From assembly GCF_009711085.1 (NCBI RefSeq), contig NZ_WMKA01000004.1, forward strand, positions 62,001 to 126,000: a stretch of DNA of 64,000 bases, written 5' to 3'. The notes beneath the pieces are model-generated. The model was not told where the DNA came from and did no database searches. It was given only the letters and a program-made list of their open reading frames with translations. Every line of letters begins with the position of its first letter. The first letter of the stretch is position 1. Positions 60,279 through 64,000 of the stretch are shown here, piece after piece. A program made the position numbers and the translations under genes. This stretch comes from Cellulosimicrobium composti (lineage in GTDB: Bacteria; Actinomycetota; Actinomycetes; Actinomycetales; Cellulomonadaceae).

Positions 60279-61925
60279 ATGAACGCGCGAGCCACGAAGG
60301 CCGCGGACGGCGCCGGACGCCGGCCAGGACGCCCCGAGGACGAGCGGCTGCCCGTCGGGGCCACGTTCGGGTACGGGTTCCAGCACGTGCTCACGATGTA
60401 CGGCGGCATCATCGCCCCGCCCCTCATCGTGGGCTCCGCGGCAGGGCTCACGCCCGCCGAGATCGGGACGCTCGTCGCCGCGTCGCTCTTCATGGGCGGC
60501 CTCGCGACGATCCTGCAGACGGTGGGCATCCCGTTCTTCGGGTCGCAGCTTCCGCTCGTGCAGGGCGTGTCGTTCGCGGGCGTGTCCACCATGGTCGCGA
60601 TCGTCAACGGCGGAGGAGGGATCCCCGGGGTGCTCGGCGCGGTCCTCGTCGCGTCCGCGATCGGCCTGCTCATCACGCCGTTCTTCGCGCAGATCATCCG
60701 GTTCTTCCCACCGGTGGTCACCGGCGTCGTCATCACGACGATCGGCCTCACGCTCATGCCCGTCGCGGCCAACTGGGCGATGGGCGGCAGCGCCGACGCC
60801 CCCGACTACGGGTCGGTGAGCAACATCGGCCTCGCCGCGCTGACGTTCGCCATCGTCATCCTGCTGTCGAAGATCGGCAGCGGCACCGTCTCGCGCCTGT
60901 CGATCCTCATCGCCATCGTCGTCGGCACGCTCATCGCGCTCGCCCTCGGCAAGGCCGACTTCTCCGGCGTGGGCGACGGACCGGTCGCGGCGTTCCCGTC
61001 GTTCCTGGGCTTCGGCGCCCCGACGTTCGAGATCGCGGCGATCATCTCGATGCTCATCGTCATCCTCGTCACGCTCACCGAGACGACGGCGGACATCATC
61101 GCCGTCGGCGAGATCGTCGGCACCAAGGTCGACCGCAAGCGCATCGCGAACGGCCTGCGCGCCGACATGGCGTCGTCGGTCGTCTCGCCGTTCTTCGGCT
61201 CGTTCACGCAGTCCGCGTTCGCGCAGAACGTCGGCCTGGTCGCCATCACGGGCGTCAAGTCGCGGTTCGTCGTCGCGGCGGGCGGCGCGATCCTCGTGGT
61301 CCTCGGCCTGCTGCCCGTCCTGGGCCGCGTCGTCGCCGCCGTCCCGACGCCCGTCCTCGGCGGCGCGGGCGTGGTGCTGTTCGGGTCGGTCGCGGCGTCC
61401 GGCATCCGCACGCTCGCCAAGGTCGACTACTCGCGGCCGATGAACCTCATCATCGTGGCGGCGTCGATCTCGTTCGGCATGATCCCGATCGCCAAGCCCG
61501 ACTTCTACGACCAGTTCCCCACGTGGTTCGGCATCATCTTCCACTCGGGCATCAGCTCGGCCGCCGTCATGGCGATCCTGCTCAACCTGCTGTTCAACCA
61601 CCTCAAGTTCGGCACGCCGCCCGACCCGTCGGTGTTCGCCGCGGGAGCCGAGCACGGTGCGGGGGCCGTCGACGACGACGACCTCGAGGACCTCGAGGAC
61701 GACGGCGTCATCAACGGCTCGACCCGCCGGCCCGTCGCCGGCGCGACCGCCCCCGACACCACGGCCACCGCCCCGACCGACACCGCGCCGACCGACGGCC
61801 GGGCGTCCGACGGCGAGCACGCCGGCGGACGGTCGGTGGACGGCACGCCCGAGCCGGGCCGCGACGAGAGCGCCGACCCGCGGCACCACGCCGCCGCGCC
61901 CCTCCCGCGCACCGCGACCCCGTAG
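60279..61925 (+). CDS. NCS2-family nucleobase:cation symporter (uracil/xanthine permease type)
   Basis: A 548-residue permease with about 14 helices. FGYGFQHVLTMYGGIIAPPLIVG, PLVQGVSFAGVSTMVAI, FPPVVTGVVITTIGLTLMPVA and SPFFGSFTQSAFAQNVGLVAITGVKSRFVV (the QNxGxxxxTG-like signature) match xanthine/uric acid permeases. The C-terminal 90 residues are a low-complexity acidic Asp/Thr/Pro tail. ATG 60279 follows GAGGAGGTCCGCT. With the amidohydrolase upstream it suggests import and deamination of purines. Confidence 0.94.
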   Translation: MNARATKAADGAGRRPGRPEDERLPVGATFGYGFQHVLTMYGGIIAPPLIVGSAAGLTPAEIGTLVAASLFMGGLATILQTVGIPFFGSQLPLVQGVSFAGVSTMVAIVNGGGGIPGVLGAVLVASAIGLLITPFFAQIIRFFPPVVTGVVITTIGLTLMPVAANWAMGGSADAPDYGSVSNIGLAALTFAIVILLSKIGSGTVSRLSILIAIVVGTLIALALGKADFSGVGDGPVAAFPSFLGFGAPTFEIAAIISMLIVILVTLTETTADIIAVGEIVGTKVDRKRIANGLRADMASSVVSPFFGSFTQSAFAQNVGLVAITGVKSRFVVAAGGAILVVLGLLPVLGRVVAAVPTPVLGGAGVVLFGSVAASGIRTLAKVDYSRPMNLIIVAASISFGMIPIAKPDFYDQFPTWFGIIFHSGISSAAVMAILLNLLFNHLKFGTPPDPSVFAAGAEHGAGAVDDDDLEDLEDDGVINGSTRRPVAGATAPDTTATAPTDTAPTDGRASDGEHAGGRSVDGTPEPGRDESADPRHHAAAPLPRTATP

Positions 61926-61956
61926 GGGTACCGCTCGGAGGCACAGCGTCGTGCCC

Positions 61957-62008
61957 GACGTCGCCCCGCACCCCAGCGACCCCCTCGCGCCGGGTGCGGG
62001 GCGTCGTC
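61957..62008 (+). terminator. Long hairpin downstream of the purine permease
   Basis: GACGTCGCCCCGCACCC pairs with GGGTGCGGGGCGTCGTC (one mismatch in 17) around an 18-nt loop, in the 153-bp gap before the amino-acid permease. Probably a terminator; a leader role for the next gene is possible. Confidence 0.55.
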
Positions 62009-62078
62009 GTGCCACGGCGTGTAGCGTCGTGGGTCGGCGCCGAGCACGACGCACCCTCCCCGAACGCAGGACCGCACC

Positions 62079-63575
62079 ATGAGCACCCCCACGCCCGAAC
62101 GCCCGGCAGCGACCGCGAGCCGCGCACCGTCCGGGCCCTCCGCCCCGTCCGACGCCCCGTCCGACGGCACGGCCACGGACCCTTCCGCCGACCACCTCGG
62201 GCGGGGGCTGCGCACGCGGCACCTGACGATGATGGGCCTGGGCTCCGCGATCGGGGCCGGCCTGTTCCTCGGCTCCGGCGTCGGGATCGCGACCGCCGGG
62301 CCCGCCGTGCTCGTGTCCTACGCGATCGCGGGCGTCGTCGTCATCCTCGTCATGCGGATGCTCGCGGAGATGGCGAGCGCCCGCCCCGCGAGCGGCTCCT
62401 TCTCCGTGTACGCCGAGGAGGCGCTCGGGCCGTGGGCCGGGTTCCTGCTCGGCTGGCTCTACTGGTTCATGCTCGTCATGGTGCTCGGCGCCGAGATCAC
62501 GGGCGCCGCGCAGATCGTCACCGGCTGGTACCCGGACGTGCCCCAGTGGGGCGTCGCGCTCGCCGTGGTCGTCGTGTTCGCCGTGATCAACCTGCGGGGC
62601 GTGCGGCAGTTCGGCGAGCTCGAGTTCTGGTTCGCGTTCGTCAAGGTCGCGGCGATCGTCGGGTTCCTCGTCGTCGGCGTCCTGCTCGTCCTCGGCCTGC
62701 TGCCCGGCACGGAGCCCGTCGGGACGAGCAACCTCCTCGGCCACGGCGGGTTCGCGCCCGAGGGCTGGAGCGGCATCGCGGCGGGGCTGCTCGTCGTCGT
62801 CTTCGCGTTCGGCGGCATCGAGATCGTGACGATCGCGGCCGCGGAGGCGCGCGAGCCGCGCACCGCCGTCGCGCGCGCGACCCGCAGCATCGTGTGGCGG
62901 ATCCTCGTGTTCTACCTGGGCTCCGTCGCGATCATGGTGCTCGTCCTGCCGTGGGACTCGCCCCTGCTCGCGGAGAGCCCGTTCGTCGCCGTGCTCGACC
63001 TCGCCGGGCTCCAGGGGGCCGCGCGGCTCATGGAGGTCGTCGTGGTCGTCGCGCTCCTGTCGGCGTTCAACGCGAACGTCTACGGCACGTCGCGCATGGC
63101 GTACTCGCTCGCCGGTCGCGGCGACGGGCCGCGCGCGCTGCGCCGCGTCTCGCGGCGCGACGTCCCGTGGGTGTCGGTGCTCGTCTCGGTGTTCTTCGCG
63201 CTCGTCGCCGTCGGGCTGAACTGGCTCCTGCCCGAGGCGCTGCTCGGGATCCTCCTCAACGCGGTCGGCGCGGCGCTGCTCGTCGTGTGGGTCCTCGTCG
63301 CCGTCTCGCAGCTGCGCCTGCGCCGCCGGATCGAGGAGCAGGCGCGCGCGTCGGGCGAGCCCATGACGCTGCGCATGTGGGGCTACCCCTGGCTCACGTG
63401 GGCCGTGCTCGTGGGGCTCGCGGCCCTGGCGGTCCTCATGCTGACCGACGACGCCGCCCGCGCCCAGCTCGTGTCGACCGCCGGCCTCGTGCTCGTGATC
63501 CTCGCCGTCTACGCGGCCACCCGCGGGGTCCGGGCGCGCCGTGCCGCGGGGGCGGTGCCCGGCCAGGACGGCTGA
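62079..63575 (+). CDS. Amino acid permease (APC superfamily)
   Basis: A 498-residue transporter with 12 helices after a 45-residue Pro/Ser/Ala-rich N-terminus. RGLRTRHLTMMGLGSAIGAGLFLGSGVGIATAGPAVLVSYAIAG is the amino-acid-permease signature (GxG in helix 1), and VYAEEALGPWAGFLLGWLYWFMLVMVLGAEITGAA matches helix 3 of the AAT family (GABA/aromatic/proline type). ATG 62079. It stands alone between a hairpin and a plsC-like gene. Confidence 0.94.
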   Translation: MSTPTPERPAATASRAPSGPSAPSDAPSDGTATDPSADHLGRGLRTRHLTMMGLGSAIGAGLFLGSGVGIATAGPAVLVSYAIAGVVVILVMRMLAEMASARPASGSFSVYAEEALGPWAGFLLGWLYWFMLVMVLGAEITGAAQIVTGWYPDVPQWGVALAVVVVFAVINLRGVRQFGELEFWFAFVKVAAIVGFLVVGVLLVLGLLPGTEPVGTSNLLGHGGFAPEGWSGIAAGLLVVVFAFGGIEIVTIAAAEAREPRTAVARATRSIVWRILVFYLGSVAIMVLVLPWDSPLLAESPFVAVLDLAGLQGAARLMEVVVVVALLSAFNANVYGTSRMAYSLAGRGDGPRALRRVSRRDVPWVSVLVSVFFALVAVGLNWLLPEALLGILLNAVGAALLVVWVLVAVSQLRLRRRIEEQARASGEPMTLRMWGYPWLTWAVLVGLAALAVLMLTDDAARAQLVSTAGLVLVILAVYAATRGVRARRAAGAVPGQDG

Positions 63576-63662
63576 CGCGGCGGTCGCGGGGAGACCCGTC
63601 GCACCGCGCGTGCGGGACGCCGCGTGCACGGACGTGCGGCGGTGACGGTGCACAATGAACGA

Positions 63663-64000
63663 ATGACCTACCGCGTCCTGAGGCTCGTCCTGTCGCTGCT
63701 CGCCTTCGTGCTGCTGCGACCCCAGGTGACGGGACGCAACAACGTCCCGCGCAACGGCGCGGTCATCCTCGCGAGCAACCACCTGTCGTTCATCGACTCG
63801 ATCCTCATCCCGATCGTCGCGCCGCGGCACGTCACGTTCCTCGCCAAGGCGGAGTACTTCACGGGGCGCGGGCTCAAGGGCCGCCTGTCGCGCTGGTTCT
63901 TCACGACGGTCGGCATGATCCCCGTGCAGCGCGACGACCCGCGCGCGGGGCAGCGCTCGCTCGAGGACGCGCTCGAGGTGCTGCGGCGCGGCGGTGCGTT
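63663..64000 (+). CDS. 1-acyl-sn-glycerol-3-phosphate acyltransferase-like protein (3' end outside window)
   Basis: The first 112 residues of a PlsC-family acyltransferase are present. MTYRVLRLVLSLLAFVLLRPQVTGRNNVPRNG leads to ASNHLSFIDSILIP (HX4D catalytic motif, His about residue 45), FLAKAEYF, and TVGMIPVQRDD. The family acylates lysophosphatidic acid in membrane lipid synthesis. A CACAAT hexamer lies 13 bp before ATG 63663, so the transcript may be almost leaderless. The C-terminal part runs off the window. Confidence 0.93.
   Translation, partial: MTYRVLRLVLSLLAFVLLRPQVTGRNNVPRNGAVILASNHLSFIDSILIPIVAPRHVTFLAKAEYFTGRGLKGRLSRWFFTTVGMIPVQRDDPRAGQRSLEDALEVLRRGGA

Noticed and set aside
59778-63830. 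Minus-strand open frame of about 1350 codons opposite the purine and amino-acid permeases
   Set aside because: Highly charged repetitive composition (Arg, Asp, Glu, His) arises from reading membrane-protein genes backwards. No start signal or motif.

Overview
The window is a 64 kb stretch of very GC-rich chromosome (coding third positions almost always G or C, many GTG starts, frequent 4-bp GTGA/ATGA stop-start overlaps, no TTA-rich or AT-rich islands). Gene content (F420-type nitroreductase-like protein, MmyB-type regulator, CebR/CelR-type operator, secreted GH16 laminarinase with a ricin-type lectin domain, NYN-LOTUS protein) points to an actinobacterium of the Cellulomonadaceae/Promicromonosporaceae group. 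From memory the GH16 protein looks very like the beta-1,3-glucanase of Cellulosimicrobium; this was not checked by search.

Layout. 1-7.7 kb: 3' end of an AraC regulator, an SDR with a divergent MmyB-type regulator, an ArsB/SLC13-type permease, a CynX-type MFS exporter divergent from a FadR/GntR regulator, and a three-gene operon (membrane protein, F420-type oxidoreductase, VOC protein) divergent from its likely TetR repressor with visible operators. 7.8-10.6 kb: MBL-fold hydrolase, then an arsenic locus (arsC, arsR, divergent arsM). 11-16.5 kb: housekeeping-like singles (degenerate uridine-kinase homologue, glutathione peroxidase, SDR, AlkD-like repair protein, membrane-anchored beta-propeller). 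16.7-21.7 kb: tight operon of a BadF/NagK-type sugar kinase, an RpiR/MurR regulator and a large FAD/Fe-S D-lactate dehydrogenase. 22-29.7 kb: two secreted proteins (Tat-exported TIM-barrel isomerase; 1107-residue PA14/propeller/CBM/DUF1080 protein) that share a 26-bp upstream motif, with an esterase, an MFS protein and a PhzF-like enzyme between them. 30-34.8 kb: MMPL transporter, FBP-domain protein, an orphan AtpC-like protein, small proteins. 34.9-38.6 kb: metF-metE operon under a SAM-I riboswitch. 38.8-41.5 kb: alpha/beta hydrolase, small ORF, and a DUF4143 ATPase preceded by four 23-bp tandem repeats. 41.5-49.8 kb: LytS-LytR-DUF485-acetate symporter operon, membrane protein, PCD-VOC fusion, and a cstA-ybdD pair. 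50-55.7 kb: membrane protein, acetyltransferase, NYN/LOTUS protein, hydrolase and SDR genes each near TetR regulators. 55.9-64 kb: GH16 glucanase under a CebR-type box, Kef-type antiporter, an 8-oxoguanine-deaminase-like gene broken by one amber codon, purine permease, amino-acid permease and the 5' part of a plsC acyltransferase.

Most notable non-genic signals: an 80-bp palindromic repeat unit (57-bp hairpin plus 23-nt tail) present three times, twice between genes and once inside the sugar-kinase coding sequence where it is translated; the 23-bp x4 repeats in front of the DUF4143 ATPase; and the shared operator joining the two secreted sugar-metabolism genes. No rRNA, tRNA, CRISPR array, insertion sequence or prophage was seen.
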